Positions 49,001 through 62,023 of a DNA stretch of 64,000 nucleotides are shown in pieces. The DNA lies in the NCBI RefSeq assembly GCF_028389875.1, contig NC_084663.1, positions 166,615,801 to 166,679,800 on the forward strand. Direction: 5' to 3'. Origin of the DNA: Rhea pennata (Eukaryota; Chordata; Aves; Rheiformes; Rheidae). Each line of letters begins with the position of its first letter. The first letter of the stretch is position 1. The notes below the pieces were generated by a model. It was not told the origin of the DNA. It did not search any database and saw only the letters and a list, made by a program, of their open reading frames with translations. Both the position numbers and the translations under genes were made by a program.

Positions 49001-52000
49001 GGATTTCTTCTTTCAATGACTCTAATACTCTTTAGTGTTAAAAAGACAATTTTTTTCATGATTATCTGCTGGCAGGATGGAATAGGGAATATGGTTAAAT
49101 TAAGAGATGTTCTCTGTAGGGATGAAGTCAAACACTGGAAATTCAACAGAAGAAAAATAGCAGTTTTTTGAATCAGTTTTATTCATGAACTTTTCCTCTC
49201 CTTAGAGCAAAGAGTGTGTAATCATTTGCTGCTAGCTTATAGCAATGGCATAGGACAACACTTCAATCCTGGCTCAGGTGGATTGACAATGGGGAGAGAG
49301 AGGATCAGCAGATCTCCAAACACTCCTTGCTCTTCCCAGCCTACTTTGGCAATACTACTCTCAGAGATCTCTTTAAGGCAGAAGGTGGTAAGAAAGACTA
49401 CTGTTCTTCTTTTTTCCTCTCCCATAAGGAAATAATTCAAGATGCTCTTAGAAAAGTATTTATTTGAGTACTTATTTTTTGTAATAAATCATTTTAAATT
49501 TAGATGCTTCTTGTGTCAGCTAGTAAATGATAAATCACGGATTCTAATTTCCACCAGTAAGACTTCATTCACTTACTACTAATTGAATTTCTTTTGAAGT
49601 ATGTTAGATATATGCTAAGCTATATGTAAAAATCTTACAGGGATGCTGAATAAACCTTCATAAGTGAAAGTTTTCTTATCAATAAATCTTGAGAGCGATT
49701 TTTTTTTAATATAATCAAGTAAAAAAGCCTCAAATGGCTTAACATATGTGGAAAGAGGAAAACTCACATATGATTTTGTACGACTTATGACTCTGAATTA
49801 TGAGTTATCATTTAAAAAATGTAAAAAAAAATCATAAAGGAATGTCCTTGTTATGATATCATTTGTAATGTCTTCTTACTTGTAGAGTCAAATGTCTTTG
49901 GAGTTTGCCATCACAGGCAAAGTTCTAAGATCTCTTTCCATTTATAGGATAATAGGTATTACACTGCAGACAGCACACATTGTCCACATAATCTCCTATT
50001 TCTGACTTTACTCCACAGGCTCCAGCCTGACCACAATAGACACTATTTTTCATGAAATACCTGCAAAGAGACTAGAGTAGAGAAGCCATAATTTTGCACT
50101 CTATCCCTTCTTCTCTGATGCAGATAATTCTAGATCTATTTTTCCTCTTTTATAAAAAGAGTAACTAATTAGGTGATACTTAAAAATCCTCAACAGATAA
50201 CAACAATATTTTTCCCTTCAGAAACAAAAATATTTTCATTGGAAGAGCTATATAGTACTATCTTTACTTTACAAATGATGCAGAAAGGAAACTATCTGTT
50301 ATTATTTTTATTCAGACATACATTTGGAAAATTTTGCATGCATTTTCTCTTTTGCTACTTCTTTAGGGACACAAAGTCTACAGGAGATCCGAAGAGATCT
50401 CAGATTTTGCTTTTATATTATTGACTATTAAGGAGCTTACAAAAACATTAAGAGATTTCCTTTATTGTTTCAAATGAGCCTTTAAAATGTTGTATAGATT
50501 CTAACTAAGCTATGAGAAAGATAAATCAAGCTTTTTAAAACTGAAAATCATCTGAGAGTTTACAACAATTCATATGATATGTATATAGATGGCAGACTTC
50601 TAGGAGATTTAAAATATCAACCAAACAGTATATCCTGTTTTGGCAAATATATGGTTGTCGTTTACAGCAAGAACACAAACCTGCAGAAAATAAAATAATT
50701 TACAGTTTTAAAGGGAAATATTTCACTTTCTAATTAAGACCAAGAATAAGCATTATGGGCACTATAAACTGAAAAATACAGTTCTGTCTGAAAGTCTTTA
50801 TTTACTATTGTTTCCAAAAACAACTATGACCTGAGACCAGAACAAGTATAGAAAGTGAGAAATCTATTTATATCTATTCAGTTAAGTTACATTGCACTGC
50901 AGTGCACTTTTTATTATTCACTGTTCCCATTCACTGTTATTAATTGTACTGAGTTGGTTACTACAGCGTTGTAAGTGATTTCCATGACCCAATCCATCCC
51001 CAGTGTTGTGCAGAATACCAAGCTCTACTACTGACTCAGTAGCTATCTTGTAATTAATCTCACAGCTGCTCATGGTCTGTGACTCATTGAAGTCCATATG
51101 TCTTTGCACAGGTGCCAGTAGATGATCAGTTGTAGCTTAAGGTCTTTAAGTCAGATAAAGAGTGAGAAAAAAACAAGATCAGAAGAATGAATTTGGAAGC
51201 TGTCATTATTATGTGGTCTAAAGAAAATTTCTTTATCTATAAAATCCTAGTTGAAAAAGAGGTTATTTTTACTACAAAAAAAGGTAAAATTTCAAGAGAG
51301 GCCTTATGTATATAAAGAATGCATAGTATGTAGTGTGTAGGGCAATAAATTTTTGGAAGCAAAAATATGCCTATAAAAAACTGTCTACGTTTTCTGCGAT
51401 ATGCTGGCTGTTTCTGCCACTGTCACTGAGGAAAAGTGTGTAATGATGTAATCACAGATAATGACATGCATATTCTCAGTAAAGAAAATCACTACCTCAC
51501 CCTATTTTCCTCTTCTTCAATAGCAGCAAGAATAGAAAGTTCACTGTTCTTGGCCTACTTTCTGTCTTTTTCTTTATTGGAAATATTCCCATTTCCTTAT
51601 CCTTATCCTTCACCCCTGAGGAAAGTAATTGAATTTTTCTTTCCTCCTCAGAAAGATTATTTTCTTCCTTTTCACAGAATGGAAGTGTCTGACTTTCTTG
51701 TACTAATGTTCTTCCTAGCCCATGTTAAGTAATGTAGATTCACAAGACTTGAACCACAAAGGACATTTCAAGATAAGATGCATTCTGTTATATTTAAATA
51801 AATACTTTAAATATTTGCATAAATACTTACTCTCACTTATTGTTCAAAGATTCATTTGGTCTGCACCGGTTGACTGCACAGAAACAGAGCAGGAGTCAAC
51901 ATCTGGCTAAATCACAAATGAAAATAACATTACAGAAAGTTATATAAGCTTGTTTCTATTTTGGAAACAAAACAGAACCTGGCCTAATGAGTCTAGTGTT

Positions 52001-52618
52001 AGAGCCAAAGTTGTGCCATCAAAATTAAAAAGCATTGGTATAGCATGCTGAACTAATTAAAAAAAAAAAAAAAACAAAACTTTGTGCTTTCAAATACTCA
52101 TTTTACACATCTGATACAAGTATAATTTTTTTAAGCAGAGAGCTGATATTTCTTCCACAAAAGAGAGCTTAGATATAACTATGTTTTTTCAATAGAGAGA
52201 AATCCCTGAATTTGTTAAGTTATATACTTTTTACACTGCCTGTTAGATTTTTTCATACCTTGTAGATTTATTTCTACAGTGACTAACATGACCCTCTCAC
52301 TTTTAAAAGTTACATTCTAAAAATAAATGGCTATTTGAGAATAGAAGCCAAAAATGAAATAGTTGGCAAATGTGAGTTTGTGTGTTCTTCCCACTTTGGC
52401 AGAAGGGCTTTTTATTATTACTGAATTGGGTCCTAAATCTGGTAGATTTAATTCTTTTAATGGGCCCTGTCTGCTTCGTGATAACAGTGTAAATCGAAAC
52501 ATGGAGTATCGTTACCTAGCAGAATATAGAGGAACCATACCTCAAGGAAATTGATACTCATAAGAGTATTGGTGGATTTAGATATATGGAGTACCTGAAT
52601 AATGCTAACCCACTCCAA

Positions 52619-52621
<3 letters not shown>
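43083..52621. other. Intergenic desert, no gene seen
   Basis: AT-rich throughout. Simple sequence includes an A run of 24 (45448-45471), an AT tract (about 46895-46911) and an A run of 16 near 52059. The segments 47280-47450 and 50880-51120 are less AT-rich, free of simple repeats and contain E-box cores (CAGCTG, CATATG), so they are reasonable candidates for conserved regulatory DNA. No open frame here has a domain I recognise. Confidence 0.5.
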
Positions 52622-52658
<37 letters not shown>

Positions 52659-52725
52659 TAGTCCAGGGTGCATACTGGAGCAGAGATCTGTCACATCCAT
52701 CCTAACTGATTTCTGTAATCAGTTA
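52622..52725. repeat. Run of 34 T followed by a small inverted repeat
   Basis: T at 52622-52655; then an 8-bp perfect stem TAACTGAT / ATCAGTTA with a 7-base spacer at 52703-52725. Confidence 0.85.
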
Positions 52726-55690
52726 GATGCAGAATTTTTATTGCTTCTGGGCTTCCCCTTAGAGTCTAATTCTCATGACTCTTCCATAGCATGACTGCAC
52801 CAGGCAGAGAGAAGAGTGGCTTCATCAACAGTCTGTTGGGAAGTAGAGAAAAATAAGGATAAAGAGAACATTGATTCCAGTTCTGCCACTTCCTGAAAGG
52901 CTGTATTACTCAGCTATTGTGCAAAAGATGAGTATGTCCACTATAAACTTTAAACCAGGGAGTTTTGTTGTACTTCTGTTAAATGTCAACCTCAGAAAAA
53001 TTATTTAGGGTAATATTTATTTCAGTCAGTGTAGATGTCTAAAAATATCTTGTGCAAATCTAAGCTAACCTCTCAACATCCCACTGAATGACAGGAAAGC
53101 AATAAGGACTTCTAGAATGATTCATCTCACCTGAAGATTGGTATTATATGATAGATCAGATGAATAATCTCAGATTTGTCCATGCATAATAAATGTTCTA
53201 TAGGTTGATGAACTTGGACTTAACTGATGAACTTTTGGACAGAAAACATGGAGAGATCACCTAGGAATTTGGAGCAAGGAGAAGCATTTTTTCAGCTGTC
53301 AAGGTCTAATGCTTTCCTATATGCTACTTATAACTTCAAAGATCTGAAAAGTGTTCTTTGTAGTGCACACTCACTTGCTTCAACCCCCTTATGAAGTATT
53401 CAAAGCTGCAGTTCAGAATATAAATCAATGCTTCTGCAGAGAAAACACATTATCAGAAAGAAGTTAAGATCATCTACAAAGAAGAGTTTAAATATGAATT
53501 AATTAGTGCATTAGACTTGTGTTGTACCTATGAATTTTACTGAATGCATACATAACTATATGCAAGAGCAACTAATTGAATGCTATGGATATTTGCATAA
53601 TTTACTGATGTTCCACAGTTGATTGTCTTCTGTAGAGTTTATTCTTTAGGTGCTTTTTCAAGTTGCCCAATATAACCTACATTACTTGGATTTCTGTGGA
53701 ACAGCAATAACATGTAATGTGCAATTAGGTTCTGCACAGGCATGCACTATCACGAATAGGCTTAGGCATAATCAGCGTGTAGAAACTAACCTGTGTCTAA
53801 TAAGACACTAATCTTAATATCAGTGCATTATTCATAGCCAAAGAGAAAAAAAAAATGTTTTATATTATTGTTTCAATATTTCATGTTTTCTTACTCAGAC
53901 TTATTGAAAAAGGCTTTTTAAATAACTGATGAAAATTATTCAGTGATGCCTGTCAGTAAAATCTTATATGCTCTATGCTGCGAATCCAAAACTGTCAATG
54001 AAAGTTCAGTTAATGTCTTTTACTGTCTGCTTTATTGCTAAGAATAGTAACTTTTTAATGCTGACAAAATAATATTAAACATATGTAGATTATGCAACAT
54101 CTTTTGTTTTGATTATTGATCACTGGAAATTCAGTGGTTACTTTTGATTTGTTTTCCTTTTTGCTTTTAAAAAATATATTAGTATACCTGCATTTTTGTG
54201 TGCTAGTTGTAATCTTTATAAACTATTGACAGACGAATTTATGCTTAGAAGTTCATCTGGATTGCTGATTACATTGTATTGTAAATGAAAAGAATAAGCA
54301 GAACATAGATAGTATATACATAAATATACAAGGATTTTTTAATTTAAATTTTATTCAAATGTACTTTAAAGGTTATTCACTGGAAGTCCAGAGTAACTAG
54401 GAAAGAAAATGTTCCTGGTCCAGAGAAGTCAAGATCCAAATAAGTCAAGTGAAATTCTGCTGTTAACTTCATACTGGATTTTCTCTTTTAGTTAGACAAA
54501 AGCTGCTTTATACTATTTGGCCTTATAACAGTTTAATTTGACTATGTGGTAGGCAGGAGACACTCTTAAAACTACAGTGTTTTAAGGTCAATGGACACTT
54601 ACGCTTCTAGATTTGCAAATGTTAATGAGAAAAGGGAGCACAAATAGATTAATGGAGAGGTTTGGAGGCTGCTAGCATACTGCATGATGCTAAGCTATGA
54701 CTCAATTTTTTAGGTTCTTGGGTCATTGGCAAGTATATAAAAAGATAAACCAGTTATCTTAGGCATTTTTTTGACTGACATTCAAATATTGCCAGCCTCG
54801 CTCAAATCCATTAGGAAAATGTGGAAATATTACTAAATAAATGAAGAAGGGGAAGGAGAAGGAGAAGGAGAAGGGAGAAGGGAACAGAAAGAAGAGGCAG
54901 GGCAGGGTAGAGAAAGGAAGAGAAAAGAACCTGTTCCTAAAGGTTAATTCAGAGCAAGAGAGATTTGTTACTTCAACATTATAATTTATAGACAGAACAG
55001 ATTTTCTCAGAGAAGGTTACGAGACTTTAAATTTGAAATTAATTGAAACTATTCTTACATTACACAGAAAGGAGAGTTCTCCGTGAGTAAGTAAACTAAA
55101 GAAAAACAAAGAGAATGTTTGAGATCTATTAAACAGATCTTAACAAATTAAATAAATATTTACACATTTACAATAAGCTGAATAATACAATAAAACAGGA
55201 TTTTTGAAGAATTATGCTTTTTTTTTTCCCCAAATCAACTTGGTGTCCTCTGTTTCCAAAATAGAGGCTGTTTACAGCCACTGTGTCACATTTTATTAAG
55301 TGACAAAGAAGCTATCATTTAGTAAGTAGTCACAGTGGTAAAAGAAATAGAATAAAATAGACTGTTCCAGTTCACTCTAGCAGTGCCTTCAGAGGTCCAT
55401 ATAACTTTTTATTTTGAAGAATGAAACATAAAGAATACTAGCTTCACAGTCCATTTTTTGGATTCCATACTTTGCCTCAGAGAATGTGATTTTGCATGAT
55501 GGTGATTATCAATGCATATAATGTTATACATGTGCATTTGCATATCTATATGCATGCATATATGGATGTAAAATCATTGGCTATCTGGAAGCTGCATTTT
55601 GACAATGTAGAATTGTTAATCTGATTGTTACCTTACATATTGGAGTTTTTTTCAGTAGACTCTTCAGAGAATTGACTCTCAGTAAGGGTC

Positions 55691-55733
<43 letters not shown>

Positions 55734-58700
55734 CTTAGAAAATATTCACTAGGTGTGCATACCTGCTCTTTCTTTTAAAGAGAAATCCTCACCTTTCTTT
55801 ACATAATTGCAATGTGTTCAGTAATTGAAAAAAAAATCACAAAAATGGTGTGTTCAGAACGGGAAAAGGGCCATGGTTCTTTAGGCAAATAGGTGTTCAG
55901 CTGATTGAAATAAATGGATACTTACCAAAACAAACAAACAAACAAAACACTTCTTTTTCTTTATGACAAGCTTAATCATTTCTTTCCTGTTTACTTGACT
56001 GTGATGAAACTTATAGTTCAAGAAAACCTTTCTTAATTTCACTTGTGATGGGAAAGAAAGGTTCTAGATTTGCTTTATAATAGGCACTAGCAGCTCTAAC
56101 AATTTTAGCTGCCTTTTTATATTTATTTATTTTATTTTATTTTGTGTGTATGCATTTACATGCTATGTTCTCTGACCTTACTTATTTAACTAGTATAGAC
56201 CTAGCCTTGGTGATTGCCTTTTCTTATGGAATTTTCATCTATATTATGCAGATATGAGTGTCAGCAGTGTCCCAGAGTTTTCCCCCTGAGGCAAGAATAT
56301 TCAGAGACTGCTTAACTGTTCCAAAAGACTTCCAGTACAGTATTTTAAGGTCTCAGATCAGTACTGGTAGGAAATTTGAGGAGCTGGTGTTGCAAGAAAT
56401 AGCGGTGAAGAATTGCTGAAGTGGATTAATGGCTCCTTGAAGGCATGAGAGGAGACATTATTTGGCTCAAATATTGAGTGTGGAATCAGTGGCTCCCTAA
56501 GAGCATATTGATAAGTGACAAGGAGCTGTGAATGATGATGGATGCCATTGAAACAGTAAGTGTACATCCTTAGTTGAAATGCAGTTATATCAGTGACAGA
56601 TTTTTCTTTCTTATTCCTTTTGTTATTTCTAAACACTGAGTTTACAAATAAATAAGTAGGGTAACATGATTTGCAGAAAATATGTATTTTAAGGTCTAAT
56701 CTGTAACTTTTGAGCCTAATTTCATCATTTGGAATTAATATCAAACACTCTCCAAAGCAATTTAGAGATGATACTCACACATTTTGAATGAAAGCATGTG
56801 AGAAAGCCTGCCATTGTTTCTCAGAGACTTCCCTATAGTCTTCATAATTTTTGTGCATGGAAGGAATTTATTGCTAAGACCTTCATCATAGGAGGAAAGC
56901 AGAATTTCAGAAGAAACTTTCCAGGTATTATCTGGTCATATCAAAATTTATAAATTATTTAATTCAGGTGCAGGTGTTTCCTCTGCAACGTATACCGTTA
57001 CAGAAGCCTTCACAGCTTATCATATAACACAAAATGTGACAAAGCATGATGATATAAATGATATAAAAGGATGGTATGAAAGAAAGGCTTACACTCTTAA
57101 CAGTATTTTAATGTCTCTTTGTGTATATATTGATAAAAGAGAATATTCGTGGTCTGGGGGAGAATTCTGTAAAAAACAAATACAGTTGGGGGTATGGTCA
57201 GCTCATTTCTGATATAAAGACATATTTTACATGGGAAGAAGTAAAGTGAAATAATGTGAAAGCTTTAGGCCTTTTGGAAAAAAAAAGATACGGCTGACAG
57301 TTTTAAGTTTTATTAATATAGTTTTTAAAAAAACCTTTAAAATTGTCAGAGTAATTGATAAAGTGAAATTTTAAAGTGTCTCCTTTTTAGAAGGAGCATC
57401 TTTGTGATTCAAAGATTTTAAAATATAGAAAGCAATTTATTTTTCTGTAAGGCAGTCATTCTCATCTTCATTCTCTTCCTTTAAAAATTTAATTATACCA
57501 TTTTAAAATTGTGCATTCTGCATTTAAAGATGCAGAGTAATGGGCAAAATCAATGAATTCCCCAGACTGCCTGTTTCTTCAGATAGCTGTGATTGCATCA
57601 AAGCACACAGATGTCAATGGACTTTTGTGTGAAAACAGAAGTCCACTCTCATAGACATGATCTTGAAGAACACAGCCTGTTTGATACTTGTTTTGATTAT
57701 CAGATAAAAGACAGAGTGAAATAGTTACACTTTACTATAACTAATATATTTTTAAGTTAAAATTCCATATCAGTTTAAGACTCTCCATGCTAATGCATTT
57801 GTGGAGTCAGATTCTTTATAATAACCTACTTAATGGTTTTTAAAATTGTTTGTGGAAAAAATAGTCAATGGCCATGATGTTATAAAACTGGTAAATCTGC
57901 AGTTTATGGAATGACATGCATTATCTATAAGCATTCTCCCTGCTTTTTTAATTATATATGCCTAGAAATACTCTCCTATTTTTAATAGTTAATTTCTGGA
58001 AACATTTCTGTGGTTAAGTTTTACTCTTGTGGCTGTTAACTGAAAAGTAAAGGGAAAGTTGTTTTCATTTCAGATATGAATATCTGTATATACAGATGCT
58101 TCTCCGTCTTACTCAAATCAATCACAAAATAAGTATAAGTACACGTAAAATGTTTTCCAAAAATTAGGAAGAATCCAATTTTCAATTAAAATGAATAAAG
58201 AAGATGATATATTTGACCTGTCACAGGCAGCTGAGAATCTCTGAGCCTAAATGGCAAAACTTCTGCAATCAAGTCAGAGTTGCAAGGTTCATTAAAAGTA
58301 GCAAAATATGATCAAATAAGTGATGTGTTGAAATGAATGGAAATTGTTTTTGTTATTTGTATTTTGTATTGTTATTCTGACCAAAAAAAAGTTGAGATTA
58401 CTTGCTTGGGAATATTTTATCTGTTTTTATTATTTTGCTAAATGACATAGTTTATCTTTACAAAATGAAGCACTAAAAAGCTTGTAATAACCCCAAACAT
58501 ATATATGTATATGTGTATGTATGTGTGTGTGCATATATGTGAATACACATATCTATATATAGATAGATTTTGATAACCTTCATAACACAGAACAATACGT
58601 CACCATACCCCTTCTAAGACCGAATGAGGCCACTTGGAGGACTGTCAGCACACAACAAGTTATGAGCATCTGGCTGGTATTGAGACTGTAATAACCAACC

Positions 58701-59579
58701 CTCATCCTAATCAAAAACACTAAGAAAAACAAAGCAGAAATGTCATGCCCTATGGGATAGCCATGCCTCAGCACTAGGTCTGCTGATGCTCATCAAAAGG
58801 GTTTGCTGGGTTTTGGCAGTAGGACGAACAAGGAAGTAGCATTTGCAGCACATAAAACCAGCCTAAGTAGTGCAGGAGAGAGTAAGAAAATGTGCCTTGG
58901 ATGACAGAAAAAAAAATCGCTAGGAGTCCTACAATATCTACTAATTACGTGTTTATGACCACAAAATCAATAATACTTTAAGCATAATACATGCCTTTAA
59001 GAATACTGTCCCCCAACAGATCTCTTTTTATCAAAGCAACATTTCATGTGAGCAGAGTATAATCTCACATGGATAGATACCAACACACTATGCTAACATC
59101 TGTAAAACAGACAATTAGATTCAATCCTGTTCTCTTCCTGAAGAACAAGAAGGGAAATTTTGAGAAGGACGTACTGTAGTCATTGTACGAGCATAAACAC
59201 AAATATTCTATGATTTATTTTATTTCAGAACTAAAACATATAAAAAAACTGTACAGGCACAGCCATCCCTACCCCAGTCACCCGGGGTGGACTGGACTGA
59301 CAGCTGTACTGCCTCATTTATACATTTGAATAATCCTGCATTTCATTATGATAGATATATTTTCCAGAGGACAAGGTTTCGCTTGTGGCATCGAGTGTAT
59401 TTGGGCTCAAATGTTTTCAGGTTTTAAAGCAAGCATTTGCAGATATAAACCAAATACAAGATCTGACTAACAGAACAAACTACAAAAGCTGCAGTAGATG
59501 TTTACTGTATCACAAAATCAGCCATTAATAGATTTTAAGCAATCTACAAGATAGCTAGCTCAATTCTACTTTCAGAGGT
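52726..59579. other. Intergenic desert proximal to SLITRK6
   Basis: No gene seen. Simple repeats: a GGAGAA-rich purine stretch (54844-54894), (ATA)13 (55693-55732), (AAAC)n (55927-55948) and an AT/GT alternating stretch (about 58498-58570). The stretch 53480-53830 has an octamer (ATTTGCAT) and many homeobox cores and lacks simple repeats. Upstream position relative to SLITRK6 makes regulatory elements likely, but none can be proven from one sequence. Confidence 0.5.
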
Positions 59580-59939
59580 TCAGTTAGATAAGGGAAAAAG
59601 GAGGTGAGACAAATTGCAGGAGGAGGAGGAGCTGATCTGTCTCAAGGTGGAGCTGTATCTTGTATTAAATGACACTGGCAGATTAAAGCTCTCAGATGGG
59701 GAAGGGCTTAAAGGCTGAGTCAAAAGCCAAGAAGTCTCTTTATTTACGCCTACCTCCCAGCCCCTGGCAATCTGACTAATAACAAACTGAGCTAACAAGA
59801 AAGACTAGAAAGAGCAGAGAGAACATAGAAGCAGCTTGGATCTAAAAATCTAACAAACCAAGAGTGATCAAGTCAAGCTCTGCTGACCATCTTGTTTGTT
59901 TACTGCATCCAAATTGCTTGCAAACAGTTAACTATATAC
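59580..59939 (+). promoter_or_regulatory. Candidate SLITRK6 promoter / upstream leader region
   Basis: A compositional change with a GGAGGAGGAGGAGCTGAT purine stretch (about 59619-59636) and a TATA-like ACTATATACAG near 59930, just before the predicted first exon. There is no CpG island. The assignment rests mainly on position upstream of the predicted donor at 60249, and the transcription start is unknown. Confidence 0.25.
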
Positions 59940-60249
59940 AGAAAAGTCAGCATAGCTGTGAAGTATGCTGTGAATTTTAATTGAGGAAAAAGGACAACTG
60001 CTTCACAGGGTGGTCTAATGTGCACTCTAATGTGCACTCTGCCGGGAAGATTTTTTCAATTGAATGCTCTGTACTTTGTCTTCTGAACAAGGATTTTAAC
60101 TCTATGGAACTGTAGTTTTACCAGAGCTTGCAGCAAAGTGAAACTCAGAAGAAAGTGTGCATTTTTCATAGGGGAAAATTAAATTGCATTCAAACAGCTG
60201 CTCTAATTGTGCATTACTGATCCCTTCAGGGAGTGTAACTGCTGTACAG
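59940..60249 (+). other. SLITRK6: Candidate 5' non-coding first exon of SLITRK6
   Basis: A strong donor, CAG|GTAAGA, lies at 60247-60255 in the right orientation to splice to the acceptor at 63659, giving an intron of 3,410 bases. SLITRK6 genes in other vertebrates have a non-coding exon before the single coding exon (family knowledge). The 5' limit is unknown. A TATA-like ACTATATACAG at about 59930 would put a start near 59960, but a start further upstream, in the purine-rich stretch from 59600, is equally possible. The segment holds a 12-bp tandem duplication and a short upstream reading frame. Another donor upstream or inside the intron could be used instead. Confidence 0.45.
60018..60086 (+). 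other. Upstream open reading frame in the candidate SLITRK6 leader
   Basis: The frame runs ATG to TGA with 22 codons, entirely before the donor at 60249. Its first 8 codons are a twice-repeated 4-codon block (MCTL, MCTL), made by a 12-bp tandem duplication (TAATGTGCACTC at 60016-60027 and 60028-60039). The duplication supplies a second in-frame ATG. If this exon is transcribed, the frame could dampen translation of the main protein. That role is inference; nothing shows the peptide is made. Confidence 0.3.
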
Positions 60250-61148
60250 GTAAGAAAGATTCCAGTTAGTTAATTAGCTTAGAGTATGAGAAATTAATTT
60301 CTCAGTACTGGTTTATTTTATTTTTCTATGTGACTTTGTATAACTTTTCTCTTAAATGATAGCAGTTTACACTGTATTTCAAACAGTGTGCCAGGTGCAT
60401 TTATTCAATCTGCCAACAGTTTAGCTGCATAGTAGAATGTATGTATTAAGGAAATGCTGATTTGAGATTGTGGTTGAGGGGGAGGAGTGGGTGTTTGTTT
60501 TTATTTTCTGAAGTGTAAGAATAGTCCTGAATACATCATCTGACTATGATTCCCTCCAGGATTTAACAGATAATCTTGAATGCTTTTAGAAATGACTAGT
60601 TCCTTGCTGAAAGCTTTGAAATTCTTTAAAATCCTTTTTTTTATTATTTTTAAGTAACTGAATGAAAAACTGATGCACAATAAAAAGCTATTTCAATATT
60701 TGAAGAAAGCATGCATTGATTTTCACTTCTCAAGCATGCGATGCCTTTGCCATACAGTGACTACTTCTAAGTGTTGAAATTCTTCCGGTGGAAAGGACTG
60801 AATTTTTTAGCCTTTTAGAATTCATGCTGCAAAAAGCTCAATTGATGCAAGCAGTTAGTAATGACTTATATGAAGATAGATGAAAGCAACAAGCTTAAGT
60901 TACCACATAGAATTTCCTGAAAAACCTCACCATGTGAAACAGAAGTAAGGTCAGTCCTGTCAAGCCTTTTATTTATTTATTTTTTTTTATTATTATTACC
61001 AAGAATTCTTTCAGTTAAATATTGAGCATCTGTTACTTGAAAGTAGTTTTCATTCCACAACGATAGTCCACCGAGACCTTCATCGTGTATTCCTGAGTGT
61101 ACAGACCAACTCTCCTATTAGGTCTGCATAGAAGTTCTAAGCATCTTT

Positions 61149-61223
61149 GTGCGTGTGTGTGTGTGTGGGGGGGTGTGGTGTGTGTGTGCGAGTGTGTTGT
61201 GTGTGTGTGTGCGTGTGTGTGTG
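61149..61223. repeat. Interrupted GT dinucleotide repeat
   Basis: About 75 bases of GTGTG broken by a G run, GC and GAG interruptions. It lies in the candidate SLITRK6 intron. Alternating purine-pyrimidine sequence of this kind can adopt Z-DNA and is usually length-variable. Confidence 0.9.
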
Positions 61224-61989
61224 AGAGGGAGTTCTTACAGCGTTGCCCACAGAAGTATGATGATGATTAAAATGGGAATGTTTTCCAATTGGTTACAAAT
61301 GTTTTTACTTTCATCTCTGAGAGGAGGGCTTTCATTTTTATATATGAATTTTTCAAGATGTACTAGAATGCAACATGCTTTTCAGATTATTTTTTTTCCT
61401 TTAATTTTGCTTAAGGCCTTTTTAAAGTGCACTTTAAATTTGATGCAGATCTAAGATGGAATTTTAATGGAGAAAAGGAGTATAAAAATGAAGTCTAATT
61501 AGCCAGACAGTAGGCTTGAAGCTGGCATCTATGTCAAGAGTCTGCATTTTTCACCTTAGGTCACTGGAAAGGATATTGCTGCATATGAAGCATGAATAAA
61601 TATCTAGCATATTATGATTCCAGTTTTACTTTGAATACTTAAAAATAATGGCATGTCATGTCTTAACCAATACTTTCGGAATTAAAATTTAAGAGACTAT
61701 ATACATTAAATATAGGCAGCTGGTATAACATGAGAAAATTTTCTCACACTATGAATAGCACTTACTGCCTCTAAATAGATACCTCTACTCCCAGTTATCG
61801 GGAATGGTGAAAGGTACAATTCACTATGCACATAATTGCAGGATTTCACGTGTGTGTCTGTGTATAATACTCATACCAAAGCATTTAAGTGCTTAGATGC
61901 ACAAATCCTTGCACACCTTTGTGACAGAAGCCTTGAGAAGTGGAGTTGCTAGTAAAAGTAACAGAAATGTCTGATAGAGTAAGTATTGA

Positions 61990-62023
61990 TGAGAGGCCAA
62001 AACATATGAGAGGCCAAAACATA
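61990..62023. repeat. 17-bp perfect tandem duplication
   Basis: The unit TGAGAGGCCAAAACATA occurs twice, head to tail, without a mismatch. An identical pair in otherwise unrepeated sequence suggests a recent slippage or duplication event. Confidence 0.9.
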
